Numbered from the stretch's first letter, positions 32,868-41,791 are shown. The stretch is DNA of 43,503 bases from Polaromonas sp. (GCA_025363315.1 JANYED010000174.1:1-43503), one strand, 5' to 3'. A program made the numbers and translations. Notes: a model not told the origin generated them from the sequence alone.

Positions 32868-35800
32868 TGACTCCTGCCCCATTGCCATTGCTATGTCCAT
32901 TGCCATGTCCATTGCCATAGTCATGCCCAGTCACGTCACGCTTTAACCCGTCGTAGTCCTCCGGCTTGCTGCGAAAGTGCCAGTCGTTGACCAGCTTGAA
33001 AAACAGCGGCACCAAAAACACCGCCAAAAAGGTGGCTGCCAGCATGCCGCCCAGCACGCCGGTGCCAATCGACTGACGAGCCGCAGCGCCCGCGCCGCTT
33101 GCAAAAGCCAGCGGCACCACGCCCAAAATAAAGGCCAGTGACGTCATCAAAATCGGCCGGAATCGCAGGCGCGCCGCCTCAAGCGCGGCGGCAACGGGTG
33201 TCATGCCTTCATGGACTTTGGCGGTCGCAAACTCCACAATCAAAATGGCGTTTTTGGCCGACAAGCCGAGCAGCGTGATCAATCCAATCTGAAAATACAC
33301 GTCGTTGGTGAAGTGCCGCAAGTACACCGCCAGCAGCGCACCAAATATGCCAAACGGCAGCGCCAGCAGCACCGACAGCGGCAATGTCCACTTTTCGTAT
33401 TGGGCTGACAAAATCAAAAAGATCATCACAATGCCGGCCACCAGGGCCAGCCCAGCTGCCCCGCTGCTGCGCTTTTGCTGAAAGGCCGAGCCGCCCCAGT
33501 CGTAGCTCATGTCTGTCGGCAACACGTTGGCAGCGGCGCGCTCCATTGCGGCAATGGCCTGGCCTGAGCTGTAGCCGGGTTTGGGGTCGCCCAAAATCTG
33601 AATCGATGGCAGCGCGTTGAAGTGCTGCACAGAGTCGGGCCCGCTTGAAAATTTGATGTCTGAGAGCGAACGAATTTGCACCATTTGCCCTTTGTTGCTG
33701 CGCACATACAAAGCACCAATGTCGTCGGGCTTGGCCCTAAACTCGCCTTCGGCCTGCATCAGCACCTGGTAAATGCGACCGCTTTTATTGAAGTCGTTGA
33801 CGTAATAGCTGCCCAGCGTTGCGGCCAGCGTGTTGTACACATCGCCTACATTCACGCCCAGGCTTCTTGCCTTTTCAGTGTCAACATTCACCAATATTTG
33901 CGGCGAGTTGGCCTGCCACAGGCTTTTGACGCCTTGCAGCTCAGGCTGCTTGTTCGCCTCGGCCAGCAATGTGGGTAAAAACTGCGCCAGTCTGCGCACG
34001 CCGCCGTCGCCCTTGTTTTGCAGGTAAAACTCAAAGCCGCCGGTTTGGCCCAGGCCCTGAATGGCAGGTGGTGCAAACGCCAGCGGCAAGCCTTCTTTGA
34101 TGCCGCCGGTTTTCATGTATGTTTCACCGACCAGCTCTTTGGCTGACTGCGTTCGCTCTGCCCAGGGCTTGAGCGGGAAAAACATCGTGGCGGCGGACGA
34201 CTTCAAGCCGCCGCCGCCCAAAAAGTTAAGGCCGACCAAGCTAAAAACAGCTTCAATGTTTTTGTTGGGCGACATAGCGGCTTCAACTTTTTTGACCACC
34301 GCGTTGGTACGCTCCAGCGACGAGCCTTCGGGCAATATCACCGCGCCAATGTAGTAGCCCTGATCCTCATCCGGTACCAGGCCGCCGGGTACCTGCGTGT
34401 ACAGCAAACCCGTGAGCGCGCCCATGCCCACAAACAGCATCAACCCCAGCACACCGCGCTTTAAAAAGAACGCCACGCCGCGCGTATAACGGCGGGTAAA
34501 GCGGTCAAAAGTGCGATTAAACCAGGTGAAAAATTTATTCTTGCGCTCAGCACCCGGCTTAAGCAACACTGCGCACAGCGCAGGTGTCAGCGTCAAAGCC
34601 ACCACGCCCGACAGCACCACTGCAATCGTGATGGTGACCGAAAACTGCCGGTACAACTCCCCGGCCAGTCCGCCCAAAAACGCCACCGGTATAAACGCTG
34701 CGCACAGCACCATCACAATCGCAACAACTGCGCCTGAGACTTCATGCATCGCCTCAATCGCCGCGTCTTTCGGGCTCAAGCCCTGTTCGTGCATCAGGCG
34801 CTCAACGTTTTCCAGCACCACAATTGCGTCGTCCACCACAATGCCGATGGCCAGCACCATGCCAAACAGCGTCAGCGTGTTAATGCTGTAGCCCAGCAAC
34901 TGCAAGCCCGCCATGGTGCCAATCAATGACACCGGCACAGCCAGCACCGGGATGATGGTGGCGCGCCAGCTTTGCAAGAAAAGATACACCACCAAAAACA
35001 CCAGCACCATCGCCTCGCCCAGTGTTTTAAGCACCTCGGTGATCGACTCTGACACAAAGGGTGTGGTGTCGTACGGCGTGGCGTAAGTCAGGCCTTCAGG
35101 GAACTTGGCTTTGAGCTCTTGCAGGGTTTTTTCAACCGCGGCGCGCGTGTCCAATGCGTTGGCGCCAGTTTGCAGAAACACGCCAATCGGGACCGCCGCA
35201 TGCCCATTGACGCGGCCATAAAAGTTGTAGTCCTTGCTGCCCAGCTCAACGCGCGCCACGTCTTTTAGCCGAGTCAATGCCCCGTTGGCACCGCTCTTGA
35301 CCACGATGTTGGCAAACTGTTCAGGCTCCAGCAATCGGCCTTTGGCGGTCACGGTCAGCGTCAGCTCTTCGGTGTTGCCTGGGGGCGCGCCGATTTTGCC
35401 AGCGGCGTACTGGGCGTTTTGCTCTGTCACGGCGCTGGTAATGTCAGCCACCGTGATCCCCAGCTGGGCCATGCGGTCAGGCCGCAACCAGATGCGCATT
35501 GAATAGTCTTTTGCACCAAAAATCTGCACATTGGTGGTGCCCGGCACGCGCTTGACGGCATCCAGCATGTTTTGCGCCACGTAGTTTGAGATGAACAAAT
35601 CGTTGTAACGGTCGTCAGGCGAATACACCGCCACCACCACCATAAAGTTGGCCGAGCTTTTGGCCACCGTCACGCCCTGGCGCTGAACTTCTTGCGGCAG
35701 CTTGGTGACCACCTGGTTGACGCGGTTGTTGATGTTTTGCGCCGCAATGTCCAGGTTGGTACCCACCTCAAAAGTAACGTTGATGCTGACCACGCCGTCG

Positions 35801-36054
35801 CCGGAGGAGGTGGAGTCCTGGTACAGCATTTTTTCAACGCCGTTGATGGACTGCTCAATCGGCGCCGCAACTGTCGTTTCCAGCACGTCAGCCGATGCGC
35901 CGGGGTAAATCGCCCGCACATTGACGACCGGCGGTGAGATTTCAGGATAGCGCGAGATCGGCAAGATGCGCATCGCAGCCAGGCCGGCCAGCATGAGGAA
36001 CAGCGACAGCACGGTCGCAAAAATCGGCCGCTCAATAAAAAATTTGGAGAACAT
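32854..36054 (-). CDS. RND multidrug efflux pump inner-membrane subunit (HAE1/AcrB type)
   Basis: This proton-driven trimeric exporter of 1066 residues ejects hydrophobic drugs from the periplasm and membrane. It starts MFSKFFIERPIFATVLSLFL, an AcrB-like first helix. Family blocks are ISPPVVNVRAIYPGASADVL at the beginning, GIVVDDAIVVLENVERLMHE near residue 405 (the proton-relay aspartates in TM4) and a second periplasmic part including FNKSGRIYQVLMQAEGEFRA. FQIGLITLLGLSAKNAILIV near 935 and RPILMTSLAFILGVVPLAFA follow. The C-terminus is a GNGHGNGHSNGNG-type tail, histidine- and glycine-rich and unusual for AcrB. It stops inside the NodT gene and lies 12 nt after the adaptor gene. No local regulator is seen. 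Confidence 0.93.
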   Translation of the reverse strand: MFSKFFIERPIFATVLSLFLMLAGLAAMRILPISRYPEISPPVVNVRAIYPGASADVLETTVAAPIEQSINGVEKMLYQDSTSSGDGVVSINVTFEVGTNLDIAAQNINNRVNQVVTKLPQEVQRQGVTVAKSSANFMVVVAVYSPDDRYNDLFISNYVAQNMLDAVKRVPGTTNVQIFGAKDYSMRIWLRPDRMAQLGITVADITSAVTEQNAQYAAGKIGAPPGNTEELTLTVTAKGRLLEPEQFANIVVKSGANGALTRLKDVARVELGSKDYNFYGRVNGHAAVPIGVFLQTGANALDTRAAVEKTLQELKAKFPEGLTYATPYDTTPFVSESITEVLKTLGEAMVLVFLVVYLFLQSWRATIIPVLAVPVSLIGTMAGLQLLGYSINTLTLFGMVLAIGIVVDDAIVVLENVERLMHEQGLSPKDAAIEAMHEVSGAVVAIVMVLCAAFIPVAFLGGLAGELYRQFSVTITIAVVLSGVVALTLTPALCAVLLKPGAERKNKFFTWFNRTFDRFTRRYTRGVAFFLKRGVLGLMLFVGMGALTGLLYTQVPGGLVPDEDQGYYIGAVILPEGSSLERTNAVVKKVEAAMSPNKNIEAVFSLVGLNFLGGGGLKSSAATMFFPLKPWAERTQSAKELVGETYMKTGGIKEGLPLAFAPPAIQGLGQTGGFEFYLQNKGDGGVRRLAQFLPTLLAEANKQPELQGVKSLWQANSPQILVNVDTEKARSLGVNVGDVYNTLAATLGSYYVNDFNKSGRIYQVLMQAEGEFRAKPDDIGALYVRSNKGQMVQIRSLSDIKFSSGPDSVQHFNALPSIQILGDPKPGYSSGQAIAAMERAAANVLPTDMSYDWGGSAFQQKRSSGAAGLALVAGIVMIFLILSAQYEKWTLPLSVLLALPFGIFGALLAVYLRHFTNDVYFQIGLITLLGLSAKNAILIVEFATAKVHEGMTPVAAALEAARLRFRPILMTSLAFILGVVPLAFASGAGAAARQSIGTGVLGGMLAATFLAVFLVPLFFKLVNDWHFRSKPEDYDGLKRDVTGHDYGNGHGNGHSNGNGAGVNDAR
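32879..32924 (-). repeat. Tandem repeat at the 3' end of the RND pump gene
   Basis: CCATTGCCATTGCTATGTCC-type hexamer blocks (plus view) encode the GNGHGNGHSNGNG tail of the pump. They lie just upstream of the NodT start codon, where repeat changes could alter both the tail and its translation signals. Confidence 0.75.
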
Positions 36055-36066
36055 GGCAAGCGCTCC

Positions 36067-37461
36067 TTATTTAGAAGCAGCTGGCGCCGCTGGTGCGGGC
36101 GGTGCGGGCGGTGCGGGCGGTGCGGGCGATTTTGCCACTGCGCCTGACTCTGCTGTCGCACCACCTGGCGCGCCGCCGGGCGCACTAGTTGGTGCACTAC
36201 CAGGCGCACTACCTGGCGCACTACCTGGTGCAGCACCTGCAACGTATGGCACTACCTTCACCGTCATGCCCGGCTGATTGGCCTTGATAAAGCCCTCGAC
36301 CAGCACCCGGTCGCCGTCCTTCAAGCCCTTGGTGATGACCCAGTTTCCACCCGTCCAACCGTCCAGCTCGACCGGCTGCGGCGCCAGCTTGTTGTCTGGC
36401 GTGACTTTAAAAACAATCTTGCCAAACGGGCTGTCGATCACCGCGCGCTGCGGCACGCTGATGGTGTTGGGCCGCATCGCACCGCCCAACAACACTCGCA
36501 CAAACTGGCCAGGCCGCAAGCTGCCGTCGGCGTTTGGTATCTCGGCCCGCACATCGATGCTGCCGGTTTGCGGGTTGACGCGCTGGCCTGAAAAGTTCAG
36601 CTTGCCGGCCTGGGGGTGCAGGCTGCCATCGGCCAACTTGACCTTTACCGCAAAACCTAGATTGCCGCCTGAATTTTTGCTTGAGGCGATTTGACTTGGC
36701 ACATTCAGCGTGCCTTCTTTCACGCGCTTGTTCAAGTTGATGAAGTCACTCTCGCTCACGCTGAAGTTCACAAACATCGGGTTGGTTTGCACGATGGTGG
36801 TAAGCAAGCTGTCGGCGGCAGTGACCAGGCTGCCGTCAGATTTGTTCGCAGTCGTCGTGATGCCGGCGATCGGTGCGATGACCTTGGTGTAGCCCAAATT
36901 GAGCTGTGCCTCGCGCGCTTGCGCCTGGGTTTGCTTGAGTGTGGCCTCGGCAACATCAAGAGCGGACTTGGCGTCGTCAAACTCTTTCTGGCTGATGGCT
37001 TTTTCGGCGATCAGTGGCACCAGCCGACTTTGGTCACGCCGGGCTTGCTCTACTTTTGCCTTGGCCAGCGCGACCGACGCATCAAGCGACATGGCTTGGG
37101 TCTGGAAGTTGGCGGGATCGATTTGAAACAAGGCTTGACCCGCCGAAACGCTGGCGCCTTCAGTAAACAAGCGCCGCTGCAAAATACCCGCCACCCGTGC
37201 CCGCACTTCGGTCTCCCGCGAGCCTGCTGTTTGCCCCGCGTACTCCAGCTCAATCGGCTGGCTGGACGCCTGCACCGTGATCACCGACACCTCAGGCGGC
37301 GGCATGCCTGCGCCGGGGCCACCGGGGCCGCCCGGGACCACGGGTGCGCCTTTGCCGCAACCTGACAACAGGGCAACCATGACGACGGTCAAAACGGCGA
37401 TGGGTGTTTTGCAGGTATGAAAAGAGGATGAATCAGCGGTAAAAAGAGTAAGACGCAGCAT
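36067..37461 (-). CDS. RND efflux periplasmic adaptor subunit (MexA/AcrA type)
   Basis: This membrane-fusion lipoprotein of about 464 residues links the RND pump to the outer-membrane channel. It starts MLRLTLFTADSSSFHTCKTP with a lipobox ALLSGC. The lipoyl half-motifs ARVAGILQRRLFTEGASVSA and LNLGYTKVIAPIAGI flank an alpha-hairpin rich in KVEQARRDQ and ATLKQTQAQA. The beta-barrel part carries VNFSVSESDFINLNKRV, and the membrane-proximal part GSLRPGQFVRVLLGGAMRPN. The C-terminal about 60 residues are a low-complexity tail of GSAPGSAP and PAPPAPP repeats, longer than usual. It leads the operon adaptor-pump-channel, with 12 nt to the pump. Confidence 0.9.
   Translation of the reverse strand: MLRLTLFTADSSSFHTCKTPIAVLTVVMVALLSGCGKGAPVVPGGPGGPGAGMPPPEVSVITVQASSQPIELEYAGQTAGSRETEVRARVAGILQRRLFTEGASVSAGQALFQIDPANFQTQAMSLDASVALAKAKVEQARRDQSRLVPLIAEKAISQKEFDDAKSALDVAEATLKQTQAQAREAQLNLGYTKVIAPIAGITTTANKSDGSLVTAADSLLTTIVQTNPMFVNFSVSESDFINLNKRVKEGTLNVPSQIASSKNSGGNLGFAVKVKLADGSLHPQAGKLNFSGQRVNPQTGSIDVRAEIPNADGSLRPGQFVRVLLGGAMRPNTISVPQRAVIDSPFGKIVFKVTPDNKLAPQPVELDGWTGGNWVITKGLKDGDRVLVEGFIKANQPGMTVKVVPYVAGAAPGSAPGSAPGSAPTSAPGGAPGGATAESGAVAKSPAPPAPPAPPAPAAPAASK
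36092..36240 (-). repeat. 9-bp and 12-bp tandem repeats in the adaptor C-terminus
   Basis: Four GGTGCGGGC units (36092-36127) encode the PAPPAPPAPPAP tail, and 12-bp units such as CCAGGCGCACTA (36190-36240) encode GSAPGSAPGSAP. Units keep the frame. Confidence 0.85.
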
Positions 37462-37620
37462 GTCAATTGCTTTCAAATTCAAAACGGCAAATAGGACGCG
37501 GAAATCACAAAAAGGAACTAGCATAAGGGTATTCCCGCGAGTTGGTGTAAGGCAGACAGCCGAAGTAGGACATCAGCGCGGAAAACGCCGAGCTCACAAC
37601 AGAGTCAATACAGCGTAGCA

Positions 37621-38576
37621 AACCACTCATTTGGCGCCGCAGCCCTGCCTGAAGCACTGGCCACCATCTCTTACCGCAGCCGCGCGGTGCACCCGTTTTC
37701 TGAGCTGCAACTGGCGCAATTGCTTGAACCAGCACTTCAATACAACGATGCCAACGGGCTGACTGGTTTGCTGGTGTATGACGAAGGCCGGTTTTTTCAG
37801 TGTGTCGAGGGCAGCCCTGAGAAATTGGCAGAAATCTGGAAATCCATGCAGCGCGACCCGCGCCACACTGACGTCCAGATCATGGGCAACAAATGCGTGC
37901 CTTTGCGGTTTTTTGGTGACTAGGACATGCGGTTTTCGGTGCGTAAAAAAGGCTCTGCACCGTCAGCAGCTGCGTCAGGCGATGCGCCCTGCGCCAGCTT
38001 TGCAGCCAGCTGATCGAGCCTGCCGCGCGCGGCCTGGGTGACTTGTGGGGCAGCGACGATTGCAGTGAAGTAGATGTGACGATTGGCCTGTCGCGCCTGC
38101 AATCGTCGATGCGTGAAAACGCCAGCGGGGTGGTGCCGCTGGTCAGCACTGATGCACCAGCGGTGTTGATTGTCCCGCAGCCGGGCGAGTTGCATTTGCT
38201 CAGCGCGGTGCTTGACGCTAAATCAGTGCACCAGCGCGGCTGGGCGCCCAAGGCAGAGTTTGCGGTGTCAAACACGGCCCTTCAGGGCACCTTGTCTGGC
38301 ACCTTGTCTGGCACCTGGACTGATGCGCTGGACCTGACGTTGAGCACTGCGTTTACCCGAGACCACTGGATGCCACGCGTGGCAGAAACAATTGCGCAGA
38401 TGCGCAAGGCATCGCGAAACCCGGCGCTGGTGATCATTGTGGGCGGACGTGGTTTTATGGAATCGACGCAAAAGGCTCAACAAGTTGGCGCGGACTACAG
38501 CAGCCAAACGGCATCAGATGTCGCACCGCTGATCTTGCAGTCACTGCGCAAGCTGAGTGCCAGGACGTCTGGCTAA
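37621..38576 (+). pseudogene. Broken BLUF-SCHIC photoreceptor gene (AppA-like)
   Basis: The intact protein would be a blue-light FAD sensor with a C-terminal heme/B12-type domain, like AppA of Rhodobacter. The BLUF part reads ALATISYRSRAV, then LTGLLVYDEGRFFQCVEGSP and RDPRHTDVQIMG, ending RFFGD. The next codon is TAG (37921), followed in frame by DMRFSVRKK, where relatives have FFGDWDMR, so tryptophan became amber. A second stop follows near 38011, but one frame over the sequence continues LIEPAARGLGDLWGSDDCSE and VDVTIGLSRLQSS, then IVPQPGELHLLSAVLDAKSV and VIIVGGRGFMESTQKAQQVG, the SCHIC/B12-binding-like part. A single-base deletion near 38005 explains this. No ATG, GTG or TTG precedes the BLUF strand in frame. 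Three lesions show that the sensor is not functional. Confidence 0.82.
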
Positions 38577-38590
38577 GTTAAAGTTATCTG

Positions 38591-38648
38591 CTATTTAGGG
38601 CTGTAGCCCAATGAATACGGGCGTAAGCAGCTCCTGAATCGATAGCAT
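38591..38648 (+). repeat. Dispersed palindromic element, intergenic copy
   Basis: GCTATTTAGGGCTGTAGCCC continues with AATGAATACGGGCGTAAGCA and GCTCCTGAATCGATAGC. It has the GGGCTGTAGCCC dyad and GCTAT/ATAGC ends. It lies between the photoreceptor remnant and the patatin gene. Confidence 0.88.
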
Positions 38649-38709
38649 CTATCAACAGCATATTCATGGCCAACGTGATACCCTGATACTGCCCACGCAC
38701 CCGGCAGCA

Positions 38710-39630
38710 TCACTTCGCAGCCTCAGCCACCAACCGGGCTTTCAGCGCGGGCAACGCCGCCAGCATCGCCGCCCTGCCCGCATCAATAGCCCTCTGCCGT
38801 GACGAAAAATCCGCACTCTTCAAGCCTGCCTGCGCTGGCCGCACCACCACATCGGCGGCCTTCAGCTCAAAGTCGTTGATGCTTTTGCCCATGATGGCGA
38901 AGGTTTGCAGCAGAATTTGCAGGCTGCCCTCGACCGTGTTGCCCTCTGGCGAGTTGGAAATATCGACCGCGATCACCACGTCCGCCCCCATTTGCCGGAC
39001 AAACCGCACCGGCACGGGCGACACCAGACCGCCGTCGACATAGTCGCGGCCGTTGATTTTGACCGGCACAAACACCGCCGGCACCGCGCTGGACGCTCGC
39101 ACCGCTGTGCCGGTATCGCCTGTTTGAAACAGCACCGCACGGCCGTTGCCCAAATCGGTGGCGACGATGCCCAGCGGTATCACCATGTTTTCAATCAGCC
39201 GGCCCGCCACCAGCTCGTTGACGTATTTGGCCAGCGCATCGCCCCTGAATATGCCGCGCCCGATGATGGGCAGCATCCAGTCGGTGATGGCGACTTCTTC
39301 CATGCCCAATGCAGTTTGCCGCAGCTGGGCGCTGGTTTTTCCGCTGGCATACAGGGCGGCAACCAGGCTGCCGGCCGATGTGCCAACGACGAGCTGCGGC
39401 CGCAAACCCGCTTCTTCCAGCACGGCGATCACGCCCACATGCGCAAATCCGCGCGCCGCGCCGCCGCCTAGTGCCAGGCCGATTTTGACCGGCTTTTTAG
39501 CGCTGGTCTCCGATGACTTTTGCGGTGTGACGGCAGGTGCAGCGGTCGGCGCGGCACAACCCGCCAGCGCAATAACCCCTCCCGCCATAAGACAAATGAG
39601 AATAGTTCGCGTTCGTATGAGTAGAATCAA
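38710..39630 (-). CDS. Patatin-like phospholipase lipoprotein
   Basis: This serine lipid acyl hydrolase of the patatin/RssA family has about 306 residues. Catalytic signatures are GLALGGGAARGFAHVGVIAV with the oxyanion glycine loop near residue 55, the nucleophile elbow GTSAG (GxSxG) 35 residues later, and DGGLVSP, the aspartate of the Ser-Asp dyad, near 195. A signal peptide ending IALAGC marks a lipoprotein, so the enzyme is periplasmic. The start is uncertain: an ATG at 39660 would overlap the divergent iron-binding gene's ATG by two bases, so a TTG at 39630 (LILLIRTRTILICLMAGGV) or an ATG at 39588 are alternatives. The TTG gives the best signal peptide. Confidence 0.82.
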   Translation of the reverse strand: MILLIRTRTILICLMAGGVIALAGCAAPTAAPAVTPQKSSETSAKKPVKIGLALGGGAARGFAHVGVIAVLEEAGLRPQLVVGTSAGSLVAALYASGKTSAQLRQTALGMEEVAITDWMLPIIGRGIFRGDALAKYVNELVAGRLIENMVIPLGIVATDLGNGRAVLFQTGDTGTAVRASSAVPAVFVPVKINGRDYVDGGLVSPVPVRFVRQMGADVVIAVDISNSPEGNTVEGSLQILLQTFAIMGKSINDFELKAADVVVRPAQAGLKSADFSSRQRAIDAGRAAMLAALPALKARLVAEAAK

Positions 39631-39658
39631 ATCTTTTAATACTTTCGGAAAAGTCGAC

Positions 39659-40717
39659 ATGTTCAAAAAAGCTCCTTTGGTGATCAGTATGACCGTCACG
39701 GCGGCTGCTTTGCTGGCCACAGCCAGCAGCGCCAGCGCTCAGGACCAGGTTCTCAATTTGTATTCTGCCCGCCATTATTCAACCGACGAGGCCTTGTACA
39801 CCGACTTCACCAAGGCCACCGGCATCAAAATCAACCGCGTTGACGCAGACGATGCCGGTATTTTGGCGCGCCTGAAAGCAGAGGGCACCGCGTCCCCAGC
39901 CGATGTGATCATGCTGGTGGATGTGGCGCGGTTGTGGAAAGGCGATGCAGACGGCCTGTTTGCACCCATCAAATCAACGCTGCTTGAAAAAGCCATACCC
40001 GCGTCCCTGCGCGCCAAAACCACGCCTGATGGCACCACCTGGTTCGGTTATTCGACCCGCGCACGGGTGGTGGTGTATGACAAAGCCCGCGTGCAAAAAG
40101 CCGACGTAGACACCTACGAAGAGCTGGGCGACGCCAAAAACAAAGGCTTGCTGTGCACCCGCTCTGGCTCGCACCCATACAACCTGTCGCTGTTTGGCGC
40201 GGTGGCTGAGCACATTGGCGACGTGAAGGCGGAAGCCTGGCTCAAAGGAATGGTGGCCAACATGGCGCGCGCACCCAAGGGGGGCGACACCGACCAAATC
40301 AAAGGCGTGGCGTCTGGCGAGTGCGGCGTTGCCATCACCAACACCTACTACGTGGCGCGCCTGATGCGCTCGACAGCGCCTGAGGACAAGGCCGTGATGG
40401 ACAAGGTCGGCGTGGTGTTCCCTAACCAGGACAGCTGGGGCACGCATGTCAATATTTCTGGCGCGGCGATGGCCAAAAATGCCAAAAACACCGCCAGCGC
40501 CGTCAAGTTTATGGAATACCTGGCCAGCCCCGCCGCGCAGGAATACTTTGCCAACGGCAACAACGAGTACCCCGCAGTGGCAGGCGTGAAACTGAGCAAC
40601 ACCACGCTGAGCACCATGAGCGGCGGCAGCTTTAAACAAGAAGCTTTACCCGTCGCCGCCATTGGCGCCAGCCAGGTGAAGATTCAGCAGATGCTTGACC
40701 GGGTTGGCTACAAGTAA
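39659..40717 (+). CDS. Iron(III)-type ABC transporter substrate-binding protein (FbpA/FutA-like)
   Basis: The 352-residue periplasmic protein starts MFKKAPLVISMTVTAAALLA with cleavage after SASAQ. It has the FbpA/FutA pattern: LNLYSARHYSTDEALYTDFT at the start of the mature chain, ADVIMLVDVARLWKGDADGL, and the C-lobe GVASGECGVAITNTYYVARL with two adjacent tyrosines that bind Fe(III) in the family. No permease or ATPase gene follows, so it is an orphan receptor here. ATG 39659 has GGAAAAG upstream. A run AATGAGAATAGTTCGCG (39595-39611) gives one good half of a Fur-type site, but the second half is poor. The terminator at 40731 ends the unit. Divergent from the patatin gene. Confidence 0.85.
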   Translation: MFKKAPLVISMTVTAAALLATASSASAQDQVLNLYSARHYSTDEALYTDFTKATGIKINRVDADDAGILARLKAEGTASPADVIMLVDVARLWKGDADGLFAPIKSTLLEKAIPASLRAKTTPDGTTWFGYSTRARVVVYDKARVQKADVDTYEELGDAKNKGLLCTRSGSHPYNLSLFGAVAEHIGDVKAEAWLKGMVANMARAPKGGDTDQIKGVASGECGVAITNTYYVARLMRSTAPEDKAVMDKVGVVFPNQDSWGTHVNISGAAMAKNAKNTASAVKFMEYLASPAAQEYFANGNNEYPAVAGVKLSNTTLSTMSGGSFKQEALPVAAIGASQVKIQQMLDRVGYK

Positions 40718-40730
40718 GTTTTAACGTACC

Positions 40731-40771
40731 TAAAAAAGCCCGGTCATGTGCAAGTTGGCCAGGCTTTTTTA
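40731..40771 (+). terminator. Rho-independent terminator after the iron-binding gene
   Basis: AAAAAAGCCCGG and CCAGGCTTTTTT form a stem around a loop of about 15 nt, ending in six T. It closes the iron-binding unit before the short-chain dehydrogenase gene. Confidence 0.85.
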
Positions 40772-40797
40772 TGCGCCATAATTTAAAGTTACTTTTA

Positions 40798-40841
40798 CGT
40801 CAACGTCAACGTCAACGTCAACGTCAACTTCAACTTCAAAT
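40798..40841 (+). repeat. Hexanucleotide tandem repeat in the dehydrogenase leader
   Basis: About five perfect CGTCAA units followed by CTTCAA variants run from the promoter region to 5 nt before the AGGA of the short-chain dehydrogenase gene. It sits in a noncoding leader, where copy number could alter promoter spacing or translation. Confidence 0.9.
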
Positions 40842-40856
40842 CAACAGGACAACATC

Positions 40857-41639
40857 ATGGACATCGCAGGCAAAGTTTTTATTGTTACTGGTGGTGCATC
40901 GGGTCTGGGTGAAGGCACGGCGCGCATGCTGGCGGCACGCGGCGGGCATGTGGTGATTGCTGACATGCAGGTTGAAAAAGGCGAAGCCATCGCCCGGGAT
41001 ATCGCCAAGGACACTGGCGGTGCCCAACAGGTGTGCTTTGTCAAATGCGACGTGAGCAACGAGGCCGATGGCCAAGCGGTGGTGGCCAAGGCTGTGTCTA
41101 TGGGCAAATTGATGGGGCTGGTCAACTGCGCGGGCATTGCCCCGGCTGAAAAAACCGTCGGCAAAAACGGCGCGCACAGCCTGGCCGTGTTCAGCAAAAC
41201 CATCACGGTCAACCTGGTTGGCAGCTTCAACATGATTCGCCTGGCAGCAGAGGCGATGAGCAAGAATGAACCCGAGGCCACCGGCGAGCGCGGCGTGCTG
41301 ATTTCCACCGCCTCGGTGGCTGCGTACGACGGCCAGATGGGCCAGGCCGCCTACAGCGCGTCCAAAGGCGGCATCGTTGGCATGACGTTGCCGATCGCGC
41401 GCGATTTGGCACGCAACGGCATTCGCAACATGACGATTGCGCCGGGTATTTTTGGCACGCCGATGATGTTTGGCATGCCCAAAGAGGTGCAGGACTCGCT
41501 GGCCGCGTCGGTGCCCTTTCCCAGCCGCCTGGGTACGCCACAAGACTACGCCAAACTGGCCCAACACATTTTTGAAAACGACATGCTCAACGGCGAGGTG
41601 ATTCGCCTGGACGGCGCGATTCGCCTGGCGCCGCGCTAA
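40857..41639 (+). CDS. Short-chain dehydrogenase, 3-hydroxyacyl-CoA dehydrogenase-like
   Basis: The 260-residue protein is a classical [23 protein letters not shown] has the TGxxxGxG cofactor motif at residues 11-18, LVNCAGIAP (NAG-type) follows, the catalytic serine is in [10 protein letters not shown], and YSASKGG carries the catalytic tyrosine and lysine. [11 protein letters not shown] follows, the PG motif. The overall pattern closely matches HSD17B10-like type II 3-hydroxyacyl-CoA dehydrogenases of beta-oxidation, though substrate is not proven. ATG 40857 follows AGGA by seven nt. It stands alone between two terminators, with the hexamer repeat in its leader. Cytoplasmic homotetramer by family. 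Confidence 0.85.
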   Translation: MDIAGKVFIVTGGASGLGEGTARMLAARGGHVVIADMQVEKGEAIARDIAKDTGGAQQVCFVKCDVSNEADGQAVVAKAVSMGKLMGLVNCAGIAPAEKTVGKNGAHSLAVFSKTITVNLVGSFNMIRLAAEAMSKNEPEATGERGVLISTASVAAYDGQMGQAAYSASKGGIVGMTLPIARDLARNGIRNMTIAPGIFGTPMMFGMPKEVQDSLAASVPFPSRLGTPQDYAKLAQHIFENDMLNGEVIRLDGAIRLAPR

Positions 41640-41653
41640 ACCTTCAGCCACTA

Positions 41654-41704
41654 CTGATTTAGGAGCTGCTCGCGCCCGTACTTATTGGGCTGCAGCCCTA
41701 AAAT
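41654..41704 (+). repeat. Dispersed palindromic element, intergenic copy
   Basis: GATTTAGGAGCTGCTCGCGC continues with CCGTACTTATTGGGCTGCAG and CCCTAAA, opposite in orientation to the copy at 38591. The dyad is GGGCTGCAGCCC. It lies between the dehydrogenase stop and its terminator. Confidence 0.88.
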
Positions 41705-41710
41705 CACACC

Positions 41711-41757
41711 TAAAAGCCATCAGACAGCGCATTTTTGTGCTGTTTGATGGCTTTTTT
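41711..41757 (+). terminator. Rho-independent terminator after the dehydrogenase gene
   Basis: AAAAGCCATCA.ACAGC and GCTGT.TGATGGCTTTTTT pair around GCATTTTTGT, with one bulged mismatch, and end in a T run. A strong stem of about 16 bp. Confidence 0.92.
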
Positions 41758-41791
41758 CTTGGTGGCGTAATATCGCGGCATGTTTTGTCCA

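Noticed and set aside
37687..37923. A stand-alone 78-residue BLUF protein from the GTG at 37687
   Set aside because: That start removes the first BLUF strand (ALATISYRSRAV), so it would not fold; the gene is better read as a pseudogene.
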